Below, one piece after another: positions 1 through 6,347 of a stretch of 10,319 nucleotides of DNA. Under the pieces are notes generated by a model. It was not told the DNA's origin, did not search any database, and saw nothing but the letters and a program-made list of their open reading frames with translations. Both the position numbers and the translations under genes were made by a program. Each line of letters starts with the position of its first letter. Within the stretch, counting starts at the first letter, position 1. The stretch lies in NCBI GenBank assembly GCA_019419895.1, contig JAHZIE010000075.1, forward strand, positions 1-10,319, read 5' to 3'. This DNA is from Clostridiales bacterium. GTDB taxonomy: Bacteria; Bacillota; Clostridia; Oscillospirales; Acutalibacteraceae.

Positions 1-903
1 CTCCTTGATAAAGAAGCGGTACATAGTCGGCGGGGCGCAGAAAGTGGTAATATGATATTTCGCAAAAAGAGGAAGCAACTCGCTGGGAGTAAATTTATCA
101 AAATCACAGACAAAAATTCCCGCTTCCATCAGCCACTGACCATAAAGCTTTCCCCACATACATTTCATCCATCCGGAATCTGACAGGGTTAGATGAAGGC
201 CATCTGGAACCACATGCTGCCAATACTTTGCTGTGATAATATGTCCGAGAGGATATGAAAAATCATGGGCCACCATTTTAGGCATTCCAGAAGTACCTGA
301 GGTGAAATAAATAAGCATAGTGTCCGTCGCCTTTGTATCCACCCTGCTCCATTCCTCTGAAGCGCCCTCCAGTTCTTTGTCGAAATCAATCCAGCCATCA
401 CGGGAACCACGGACAGAAAATTTCAGGGAAACAGTGGGAGATTCTGGAAGGGAAGCCTCCACATGTTCCGCAACCTCACCGTCAACTGTGCAGAAAACAG
501 CCTTTGCTCCCGATGCGTTAAAACGGAATACCAAATCCTTTTTGGTCAGCAGATTGGTCGCCGGAATTCCAATCACGCCCAGTTTATGAAGGGCAAGAAC
601 CACAAACCAAAATTCATAATGGCGCTTTAAAATCAACAGTACGGTATCACCCTTTTTGAGGCCCTTGGAAGCAAGCAAATTTGCCGTTTTATCGCTGTAT
701 CTCTTGATGTCCCCAAAAGTAAATGTATGCTCCTCCCCCTTGTCATTGCACCAAAGCATTGCGCGGCGTTCTGGTTCTTTTGATGCAATTTCATCTACAA
801 CATCGTAAGCAAAATTAAAATCCGGCGGACAAACAGTTTCAAATTTTGTCAGGATTCCATTTTCAATTGTCTCTTTACAGAATTTCTGATGTATATTCAG
901 CAT
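1..903 (-). CDS. AMP-forming acyl-CoA synthetase (MACS-like), N-terminal 301 residues, cut by window edge
   Basis: This is the N-terminal part of an adenylate-forming enzyme that would activate a carboxylic acid with ATP and then transfer it to CoA in the cytoplasm. The frame is open from ATG 903 to the window edge (301 codons). Families of this kind run to about 540-560 residues, so the C-terminal lysine-bearing domain is missing from view. The P-loop YFTSGTSGMPKM sits at residues 199-210 (Lys209). A later block, LTLSDSGWMKCMWGKLYGQW (about 238-257), resembles the substrate-pocket region of medium-chain acyl-CoA synthetases rather than acetyl-CoA synthetase; this subfamily call is by memory of the motifs. 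The start is preceded by AAAAGGAG at 917-924, with a rather long 13-nt spacing. It begins 33 nt after the stop of the XRE-cupin gene, so the two are probably co-transcribed. The substrate cannot be told from the sequence; aryl, branched-chain or medium-chain acids are all possible. Confidence 0.9.
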   Translation of the reverse strand, partial: MLNIHQKFCKETIENGILTKFETVCPPDFNFAYDVVDEIASKEPERRAMLWCNDKGEEHTFTFGDIKRYSDKTANLLASKGLKKGDTVLLILKRHYEFWFVVLALHKLGVIGIPATNLLTKKDLVFRFNASGAKAVFCTVDGEVAEHVEASLPESPTVSLKFSVRGSRDGWIDFDKELEGASEEWSRVDTKATDTMLIYFTSGTSGMPKMVAHDFSYPLGHIITAKYWQHVVPDGLHLTLSDSGWMKCMWGKLYGQWLMEAGIFVCDFDKFTPSELLPLFAKYHITTFCAPPTMYRFFIKE

Positions 904-936
904 GTTGCTATTCAATCTCCTTTTATGTACGGAATA

Positions 937-1524
937 TTACTGATCTTCCTCTTTTTCCCGTTTTTTCAGGATAACGGCAAGAAATTTACAGGGAACCCCT
1001 CCGACCGCTATCATCCCATGGCCGCGGCTGGAATCATAATAGATGGCATCGCCCGGATTCAAAATTTCCTCATGCTCCTCCATCTGAACCTTTAGCTGGC
1101 CTTCAATGATATAGTCAAATTCCTGTCCCTCATGGGTAGACAAATGAATCGGCTTGTCCTGTTCTTCTTCCAGATACGGCGCTGTGACAAAGAAAGGTTC
1201 CGCCAATTTGTTTTTGAATCGGTAGCCCAAATGCTCATATCGAAAGCCCGCCCTGCGGCGGATATCCAAACCTTCCCCGCGGCGTACAATAGAGTAAAAA
1301 GACAAATGGGGTCCCTCTCCAGTCAATAGCTCTACAATATCAACGCCAAGACGATCCGCGCACCGATACAAAAAGGTAAAACTAAAATCCCTCTCACCTT
1401 TTTCATACAGCAGATATTCCTCCGGATCCATGCCCACTACCCGGGCCATTTCTTCTTCGGGTATTTCCATCAACTCTCTCAGTCCATGAATCCTCTGGGC
1501 AATTTCTACAATTCTTGTTTCCAT
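937..1524 (-). CDS. XRE-family transcriptional regulator with C-terminal cupin domain
   Basis: A 195-residue cytoplasmic regulator with two domains. Residues about 3-68 form a helix-turn-helix of the XRE/Cro type (IPEEEMARVVGMDPEEYLLYEKGE). Residues about 110-187 form a cupin_2 barrel (STHEGQEFDYIIEGQL, then GDAIYYDSSRGHG). The usual HxH metal pair is incomplete: the first His position is Ser129, while His131, Glu135 and His169 are present. Such proteins typically bind a small ligand in the barrel and regulate adjacent metabolic genes. Here the adjacent, probably co-transcribed gene is an acyl-CoA synthetase, so a carboxylic acid or its CoA ester is a plausible effector (inference). I chose ATG 1524 because AAAGGGG at 1534-1540 lies 9 nt upstream. 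A longer frame from ATG 1593 would begin almost at the predicted transcription start and lacks a ribosome site. Confidence 0.88.
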   Translation of the reverse strand: METRIVEIAQRIHGLRELMEIPEEEMARVVGMDPEEYLLYEKGERDFSFTFLYRCADRLGVDIVELLTGEGPHLSFYSIVRRGEGLDIRRRAGFRYEHLGYRFKNKLAEPFFVTAPYLEEEQDKPIHLSTHEGQEFDYIIEGQLKVQMEEHEEILNPGDAIYYDSSRGHGMIAVGGVPCKFLAVILKKREKEEDQ

Positions 1525-1533
1525 ACCTTTCAT

Positions 1534-1540
1534 CCCCTTT
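1534..1540 (-). promoter_or_regulatory. Ribosome binding site deciding the XRE-cupin start
   Basis: AAAGGGG on the minus strand, 9 nt before ATG 1524. It abuts the alternative ATG at 1531-1533 with no spacing, so the start at 1524 is preferred over both upstream ATGs. Confidence 0.6.
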
Positions 1541-1602
1541 TTATAAAAACAGCAATTTACTTCTACCAATAACAATGTTGGCTGCCAAAACAACCTGAAA
1601 CT

Positions 1603-1631
1603 ATTATAAGATAGCGTTTTTCCTTCGTCAA
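1603..1631 (-). promoter_or_regulatory. Sigma-A promoter for the XRE-cupin / acyl-CoA synthetase unit
   Basis: On the minus strand TTGACG (1626-1631) and TATAAT (1603-1608) are separated by exactly 17 bp, a near-perfect vegetative promoter. Initiation would fall near 1596, leaving a leader of about 70 nt before ATG 1524. The promoter starts only 9 bp past the stop of the HAD phosphatase gene, and I see no terminator hairpin between them, so some read-through from the phosphatase gene is possible. Confidence 0.8.
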
Positions 1632-1639
1632 CCGCTTCT

Positions 1640-2314
1640 TTAGATTCCCAACGCCTTATAAACAGCCTGCGGAAGCATGTCAGGAGCTTCCACCAGGCGC
1701 GCCGCCCCTCCGGAAATTAAATCTTCCCGCTCACGCAGCCCCCAAAGGACACCAATCGGAATACATCCGCAATTGACCGACGTTTTCATGTCCACGCTGG
1801 AATCTCCGATAAAACAGCAGTTTTCTTTTCCCACACCTAGCTCCTCCAAAAGCATTATAGCTGAAGCTGGATTTGGCTTGGGAGGCAAAGCATCCCGCAT
1901 ACCGCGGGCGATGGTAAAGCATTCCTCTCCAAACAAGACGGGAACAATCTTTTTCACCATCACATCCGCTTTGTTAGATAGAACCGCCAACAAAATTCCT
2001 CGCTCACGCAACTGACGCAGGGCTTCGGGTATACCCGGAAATGGACGGGTCTTGTCCACACAATGTAAAAAATAATGCTCCATAAAGTCTGCCATCACCA
2101 GCTCAATGTTCTTATCATCCCTCCTGGCAACCGGCAAAGCCCGCTCTACCAGCTTACGAATCCCATTGCCTACCATATATGCCACCTGATCTTCCCGGTA
2201 AGAAGAAGGAAACTGGTTTTTTTCGAGAGCATAGTTTATCGCGGATGTCAAATCGGCAATAGAATCGACAATTGTTCCGTCCAAATCAAAAATACAAGCC
2301 ATTTTTCTTTTCAC
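1640..2314 (-). CDS. HAD-superfamily hydrolase, phosphoglycolate-phosphatase-like
   Basis: A 224-residue cytoplasmic phosphatase of the haloacid dehalogenase superfamily, subfamily IA, with all four motifs: DLDGT with Asp10 (nucleophile) and Asp12 (acid/base), SNK at 113-115, Lys146 in PKPNP, and GDSSVD at 170-175, where Asp171 and Asp175 would hold magnesium. A helical cap lies between motifs I and II (about residues 18-90). The length and the motif IV form resemble phosphoglycolate phosphatase (Gph) and pyrophosphatase PpaX, but substrate cannot be assigned from sequence alone. The start is GTG 2314, with AAAGGGGG at 2328-2335 13 nt upstream. ATG 2302 is the alternative and would remove only four residues, but it sits 25 nt from that site. 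It has its own promoter (2377-2405) and appears monocistronic, although nothing visibly stops transcription entering the XRE-cupin unit. Confidence 0.9.
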   Translation of the reverse strand: MKRKMACIFDLDGTIVDSIADLTSAINYALEKNQFPSSYREDQVAYMVGNGIRKLVERALPVARRDDKNIELVMADFMEHYFLHCVDKTRPFPGIPEALRQLRERGILLAVLSNKADVMVKKIVPVLFGEECFTIARGMRDALPPKPNPASAIMLLEELGVGKENCCFIGDSSVDMKTSVNCGCIPIGVLWGLREREDLISGGAARLVEAPDMLPQAVYKALGI

Positions 2315-2376
2315 TTTTCAGACTTGGCCCCCTTTGACACTGTGACAAGCACTAACTACTATAACAATATTTTAAT

Positions 2377-2405
2377 ATTATAGCACATGAACGCCTTAGT
2401 AACAA
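2377..2405 (-). promoter_or_regulatory. Sigma-A promoter for the HAD phosphatase gene
   Basis: On the minus strand TATAAT (2377-2382) is preceded by TTGTTA (2400-2405; four of six bases match TTGACA) with a 17-bp spacer. Initiation would be near 2370, giving a leader of about 56 nt before GTG 2314. Confidence 0.65.
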
Positions 2406-2642
2406 GAATCACATTCAGAATCCTTCCACTTTTCCCTAATCACCTGTGAAGCTTCTTTCCCCCTGTCCCTTCGTCGCCCGATGACCAGACATACCGTAAG
2501 ACGCAAAAGCCCGGCATGCCTTCACGGAAAATAATATTCGTAATCTATCCAATGTTCCTTTCAACTGACGTCCCTGCAGGCTTTGAGATTTGTGAATTCT
2601 AATGTGAGCAAAACAATGAAGTTTGGAGCCGTCCCAAATGAA
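2406..2642. other. Gene-free gap between glmS terminator and HAD promoter
   Basis: About 240 bp with no gene I can support. A minus-strand frame of 79 codons (2675-2436) starts inside the glmS terminator hairpin, has no ribosome site and has unremarkable composition. A GC-richer stretch around 2440-2530 differs from the surrounding AT-rich sequence. It contains small palindromes (GAAGCTTC near 2450, CCTGCAGG near 2573) but no convincing long stem. I do not recognise an RNA family. Confidence 0.4.
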
Positions 2643-2690
2643 GCAAAAAAAGAAACAAGGCGTTGCCCTTTTCAAAGGGGCGACGCCTTG
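2643..2690 (-). terminator. Intrinsic terminator of glmS
   Basis: Read on the minus strand, CAAGGCGT (2683-2690) pairs with ACGCCTTG (2656-2663). The stem continues inward through GCCC/GGGC after one mismatch, and a T-rich tract (TTTCTTTTTTTG) follows at 2643-2655. It begins 18 nt after the glmS stop codon, the usual position for a Rho-independent terminator. Confidence 0.88.
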
Positions 2691-2708
2691 CTAATGTGCA
2701 TTTCTGTT

Positions 2709-4535
2709 TTATTCCACTGTGACAGATTTCGCCAGATTACGCGGTTTGTCAATATCGCAGCCACGCTCTGACGCGACATAATAAGCAAACAGCTGTAAAG
2801 GAATCACACATAGGGATGGCAAAAACCATTTGGAGCCAGCGGGGAGATATAAAACGTTATCACATTCTTCTTCCATCCTTTTTTCCCCTTCCATGGTAAT
2901 CCCAAGGATGACGGCGCCTCTTGCCTTAACCTCTTTTACATTGCTCATAGTTTTTTCAAAAAGGGGGGCATACGATGCCAGGGCGATCACCAGCGTCCCC
3001 TCCTCAATTAAGGATATGGTCCCATGTTTTAATTCCCCAGCGGCATAAGCCTCTGAATGAATGTAGGAAATTTCCTTGAGCTTTAAGGAGCCCTCCAATC
3101 CTAAAGCGTAATCAAGATTCCGGCCAATAAAAAATACATCTTTGCTATTGTAATAGATAGAAGCCAGGTATTGAATTTTCTCCTTATTTTTCAGCACCGA
3201 TTCCACTTTGTCCGGCAGAAGCAGCAACTCCTCCACAGCGTTTCGGTATTCTTCTTCTCCCATGGTTCCCAGCTGTTCGGCAATGTAAAGGGAAATTAAA
3301 TAAATCACCGCAAGCTGAGTACTGTAGGCCTTTGTCGTCGCTACAGCAATTTCAGGCCCGGCCCAAGTGTAAATTACGTCATCAGAAGCGGCAGCGATGG
3401 AGCTTCCCACAACATTAACAATGGACAAAGTTCTCGCGCCCTGCCGTTTGGCTTCCTTCAATGCCGCAAGTGTATCCGCCGTTTCACCGGACTGACTGAT
3501 AATAATCACCAAGGTACTCTGGTTGATTATGGGCGAACGGTAACGAAATTCAGAGGCCACATCTACCTCTACGCTCATACCTGTCATCTGCTCAATTTCA
3601 TATTTCGCTACAACGCCCACATGATAGGCGGAACCACAGGCCACAATGCAGATCTTATGGAAGTTTTTCAGCTCCTTTGCACCCAGGCTGATATCATCAA
3701 GGACAACACGGCCCTGGCGGATTCTGGGAGAAATGGTATCCCGCAGCGCCTTGGGCTGTTCCATGATTTCTTTCATCATGAAATGCTCAAAACCGCTTTT
3801 TTCCGCCGACGCCACATCCCAGTCGATATGACTCAGCTCTTTTTCAATGAGCTCCTTATCCGTATTGTAAAATTTCACCTCTTCTTTGGAGATCACTGCA
3901 ATTTCTTTTTCTCCCAGGCGGTAAACTTCCCGCGTATAGGAAAGGATGGCGGGGACGTCAGAGGCAATAAAATTTTCCCCTTTGCCGGTTCCTACAATCA
4001 GAGGGCTGTCCTTCCGGATCGCAACTAACTCATCCGGATAATCCGTACATAAAATCCCCAGAGCATAAGAGCCCTCCAAGCGGCCCATCATTTGAATCAC
4101 CGCGGCCAGCAAATCCCCATGGTAACAATATTCCAGGAGCTGTACTATCACTTCAGTATCTGTCTCAGAAAGAAAAACTTTCCCCTTGGAAATTAAAAAG
4201 TCTTTCAGTTTTGCGTAATTCTCAATAATTCCGTTATGAACTACCGCAAATTTTCCTGAATTACTTACATGAGGATGGGAATTACATTGGGACGGTTCTC
4301 CATGGGTTGCCCAACGTGTATGTCCAATGCCGATAGTACCGTAAAGAGGTTTTTCCTCCTTCAAAAGTTCTTTTAATACAGATAATCTGCCTTTTGCCTT
4401 GGCCACTTCGATATGACCTTTGTCTGCAATTGCAATTCCCGCCGAATCATATCCTCGGTATTCCAGCTTTTCCAAGCCGTTGAGCAAAATAGGCGACGCC
4501 TGCTGTGTCCCTACATATCCCACAATTCCACACAT
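2709..4535 (-). CDS. glmS: Glutamine--fructose-6-phosphate aminotransferase (isomerizing)
   Basis: Glucosamine-6-phosphate synthase makes glucosamine-6-phosphate from fructose-6-phosphate and glutamine. This is the first committed step to UDP-GlcNAc for peptidoglycan, and it takes place in the cytoplasm. The protein is 608 residues, full length. The N-terminal class II glutaminase domain begins MCGIVGYVG, with Cys2 as nucleophile once Met is removed, followed by YRGYDSAG and GHTRWATHG. Two sugar-isomerase (SIS) domains follow, with EHFMMKEIMEQP, CGSAYHVG, SQSGETADTLAAL, GPEIAVATTKAYSTQ and GELKHGTISL, and the conserved tail DKPRNLAKSVTVE. I chose ATG 4535 because it puts Cys at position 2 and lies 9 nt from AGGAGG (4545-4550). 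A TTG at 4541 would add two residues and block the nucleophile. The gene is monocistronic, with its own promoter and terminator. Confidence 0.98.
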   Translation of the reverse strand: MCGIVGYVGTQQASPILLNGLEKLEYRGYDSAGIAIADKGHIEVAKAKGRLSVLKELLKEEKPLYGTIGIGHTRWATHGEPSQCNSHPHVSNSGKFAVVHNGIIENYAKLKDFLISKGKVFLSETDTEVIVQLLEYCYHGDLLAAVIQMMGRLEGSYALGILCTDYPDELVAIRKDSPLIVGTGKGENFIASDVPAILSYTREVYRLGEKEIAVISKEEVKFYNTDKELIEKELSHIDWDVASAEKSGFEHFMMKEIMEQPKALRDTISPRIRQGRVVLDDISLGAKELKNFHKICIVACGSAYHVGVVAKYEIEQMTGMSVEVDVASEFRYRSPIINQSTLVIIISQSGETADTLAALKEAKRQGARTLSIVNVVGSSIAAASDDVIYTWAGPEIAVATTKAYSTQLAVIYLISLYIAEQLGTMGEEEYRNAVEELLLLPDKVESVLKNKEKIQYLASIYYNSKDVFFIGRNLDYALGLEGSLKLKEISYIHSEAYAAGELKHGTISLIEEGTLVIALASYAPLFEKTMSNVKEVKARGAVILGITMEGEKRMEEECDNVLYLPAGSKWFLPSLCVIPLQLFAYYVASERGCDIDKPRNLAKSVTVE

Positions 4536-4544
4536 AATCAATAA

Positions 4545-4550
4545 CCTCCT
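4545..4550 (-). promoter_or_regulatory. glmS ribosome binding site
   Basis: A perfect AGGAGG on the minus strand, 9 nt before ATG 4535. It fixes the start so that catalytic Cys follows the initiator Met. The upstream TTG at 4541 would be only 3 nt away. Confidence 0.75.
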
Positions 4551-4600
4551 TTGTATTCTCCTTGGTAAAATCTTTCAGGAATCAAGAACAAATATTTATG

Positions 4601-4629
4601 ATAATAATATAAAAAAACATTTATGTCAA
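4601..4629 (-). promoter_or_regulatory. Sigma-A promoter of glmS
   Basis: On the minus strand a consensus TTGACA (4624-4629) is followed after exactly 17 bp by TATTAT (4601-4606). AT-rich sequence upstream (4630-4690) could act as an UP element. Initiation near 4594 leaves a leader of about 59 nt. Confidence 0.8.
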
Positions 4630-5237
4630 GAATTTAAGAATGAATTTTATTATTAATTTACTGTTTATTAATAAATATATTTTGTAATGTTATTTTTTCC
4701 CACTACGTTATATATTGTTCCCCGCATCCCGTTTTATTCTTTTTCTTTTCTTAAAAATGAACAGAATACGTCCAGACGCAACCAGTTAAAGAGGTATGAA
4801 TAACAGAAACTTCGGCTAGTTCATGAATTGCAATAAAACGCAGTGAAGAAAAATTGAACCGGCGCAGCTTGTACAGACAGCACAAAAAGGCATCCTGAGC
4901 CGGAAGATATAAAATTGTAAATTAAGCGGCGCAGCATCAGCGGCACCACTCTTGCTTGTACTGAATGTGCTCATGATTATTGAAATGGAAGCAGCTCCCG
5001 ATCATATCTTTGGATTTCGCTACCGTTTCAACGCCAGAGATACCTCTACATTTTTCATAAGTCTGAAAGCATTTCTTTTTTTGCTGACGGGCATGTTCTG
5101 CCGGTTCTGTATTGCGTATCTGCTGATATTGCTATTCTCTGCTCAACTTTCATTGGCCCTCTCCTGTACGGATTTAGCTAATAATCGTTCCCCAGATGCC
5201 AGCGGATATTTCTCCATTCCTTTTCCTTCAAACATAT
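4630..5237. other. Gene-poor intergenic stretch, no supported gene
   Basis: About 600 bp between the glmS promoter and the hairpin at 5238. The left part (4630-4760) is very AT-rich. The rest is of ordinary composition, but all six frames are broken by stops except for short runs. The longest, 102 codons on the plus strand (4952-5260), has no ribosome site and ends in the loop of the hairpin. An 8-bp direct repeat GGCGCAGC (4861-4868 and 4928-4935) sits in partly similar flanks. The stretch may be a decayed gene or element, but I cannot name the parent and see no recognisable RNA motif. Confidence 0.4.
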
Positions 5238-5281
5238 CAAAGCCCCCTTATGCAGGATAATTACTGCATAAGGGGGCTTTG
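5238..5281 (-). terminator. Perfect 18-bp hairpin, probable terminator of the htrA / PDZ-protein block
   Basis: The arms 5238-5255 and 5264-5281 (CAAAGCCCCCTTATGCAG and its exact complement) enclose an 8-nt loop. The stem ends in AAAG/CTTT, as in many Firmicutes terminators, and could act on either strand. It lies 80 nt past the stop of the minus-strand PDZ gene. The following T-run is weak on both strands, so termination efficiency is uncertain. A role as an RNA-stabilising hairpin or as a repeat unit is the alternative. Confidence 0.6.
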
Positions 5282-5360
5282 GTCTATTGTCCGTTTTTAC
5301 TGAACCGATTTAAAATTTCTTCATCGCTTTTTATTAATCGCTATTCGTTCTTTTTCTCTG

Positions 5361-6278
5361 TCAGGTTTTAGGATACCCAGGCGTCGTCTGACTGCTGGAG
5401 GCATCTGTCTGCCTCTCCGCCAAGGTGATTGTCACCGTAATGGTCTGATTTTCTTCCCCTTCCTGCTGGGCAGGGCGGAGAATGGTCAATTCCACTTCAT
5501 CCCCTGGATTTTTATCTTCCATAAAGGAATAGTAATCATTAAAGCTGGAAATTTTGTTCCCATCCATATGGGTGATAATATCATATTTCTCCACGCCTTT
5601 TGCCTGAGCGTCGCTGTCTTCCTCAATCTCTACGACAAGAAGTCCTGACTCCAGATCATATCTTTGCGCCATAGCGTCTGTAAATTCCTGACAGGTAAGG
5701 CCCATCTTCGCCGAAAGCTCCGGCGTTGCGCTGTTGCCAGGAAGCTGCCCTCCGTCATCCTGTCCCTGCTGATAATTGGGAAACCAGTTTTCCTGCCGCG
5801 AAGAACCGGCTCCTCCGAAAGTACAGAGACTATATACACCATAGGCGGCAAAACCAATAAGCGCCAATTCCAAGACGGCTGCAACAATCCATGCAACAAT
5901 TTTCACAGCGCTCTTTTTCCTTCGGATCGGCGGGACAGGAGGCTGTGACGTGGGATAGGGATAATAATAGTAAGGAGGATAATATCCTCCCGCCGGCTGC
6001 TGATATGGAGGCTGTCCTCCTCCGGCATGCGGAGTTGGAGGAGGCGTATAGGGAGCTCCCTGCGGAATCTCCTGATGATGGGCTGGAGGAATGCCAGCGG
6101 CAGGCTGAGAAGCGACGCTGGGTTCCTGGAGGGAAGACGGTGCTCCCTGCCCAGCCGTTTCCTCCTGCTGGGCAGCTGGCTGACCTGTCTGCTGGTCATC
6201 CGCGGTTGGTACAGAACCCGTCGCTTCCTCCTTGAGAGGCTCGCCGCTGTTAATAGAATTCAATTCGTTTTCAGTCAT
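5361..6278 (-). CDS. Membrane-anchored PDZ-domain protein with Pro/Tyr-rich cytoplasmic tail
   Basis: A 305-residue protein, not a member of any named family I recognise. Residues 1-117 are low-complexity, rich in Pro, Gln, Gly and Tyr (YYPPYYYYPYP near 99-109), and probably cytoplasmic. RRKK at 119-122 precedes one membrane segment (about 125-149). After a linker, residues about 190-290 form a PDZ domain (LLVVEIEEDSDAQAKGVEKYDIITHMDG), which would lie outside the membrane. There is no protease domain. The PDZ resembles that of the neighbouring HtrA protease, including an identical YDIIT block, so it may bind the same exposed C-termini and act as adaptor or modulator (inference). The start ATG 6278 has AGGAG at 6288-6292, 9 nt upstream; the longer frame from GTG 6314 has none. 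It follows htrA by 69 nt, most likely in one transcript. Orientation and function are unproven. Confidence 0.85.
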   Translation of the reverse strand: MTENELNSINSGEPLKEEATGSVPTADDQQTGQPAAQQEETAGQGAPSSLQEPSVASQPAAGIPPAHHQEIPQGAPYTPPPTPHAGGGQPPYQQPAGGYYPPYYYYPYPTSQPPVPPIRRKKSAVKIVAWIVAAVLELALIGFAAYGVYSLCTFGGAGSSRQENWFPNYQQGQDDGGQLPGNSATPELSAKMGLTCQEFTDAMAQRYDLESGLLVVEIEEDSDAQAKGVEKYDIITHMDGNKISSFNDYYSFMEDKNPGDEVELTILRPAQQEGEENQTITVTITLAERQTDASSSQTTPGYPKT

Positions 6279-6287
6279 TTGTTTTCT

Positions 6288-6292
6288 CTCCT
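6288..6292 (-). promoter_or_regulatory. Ribosome binding site deciding the PDZ-protein start
   Basis: AGGAG within GAGAGGAGAG on the minus strand, 9 nt before ATG 6278. The in-frame GTG 6314 upstream has no comparable site. Confidence 0.6.
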
Positions 6293-6347
6293 CTCTGATG
6301 ATAGCTTGCTTCACACTTTCTGAGGGGGAACAGTTTCGCGCGCTGCA

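Noticed and set aside
1525..1593. N-terminal extension of the XRE-cupin protein to ATG 1593
   Set aside because: The predicted transcription start is near 1596, so this ATG would lie at the very 5' end without a ribosome site; the extension is also unlike the family N-terminus.
2436..2675. A 79-codon minus-strand frame downstream of glmS
   Set aside because: It starts within the glmS terminator hairpin, has no ribosome site, and I recognise nothing in the product.
4551..4800. glmS ribozyme upstream of glmS
   Set aside because: The sequence is AT-rich with no recognisable conserved core, and the strong promoter at 4601-4629 leaves too little room.
4952..5260. A 102-codon plus-strand frame with a hydrophobic middle section
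   Set aside because: There is no Shine-Dalgarno sequence before the start, no visible promoter, and the stop falls in the loop of the hairpin at 5238-5281. The hydrophobic run alone does not support a gene.
6279..6314. GTG start 12 codons upstream for the PDZ protein
   Set aside because: No ribosome site precedes it, and it would include the AGGAG that serves ATG 6278.
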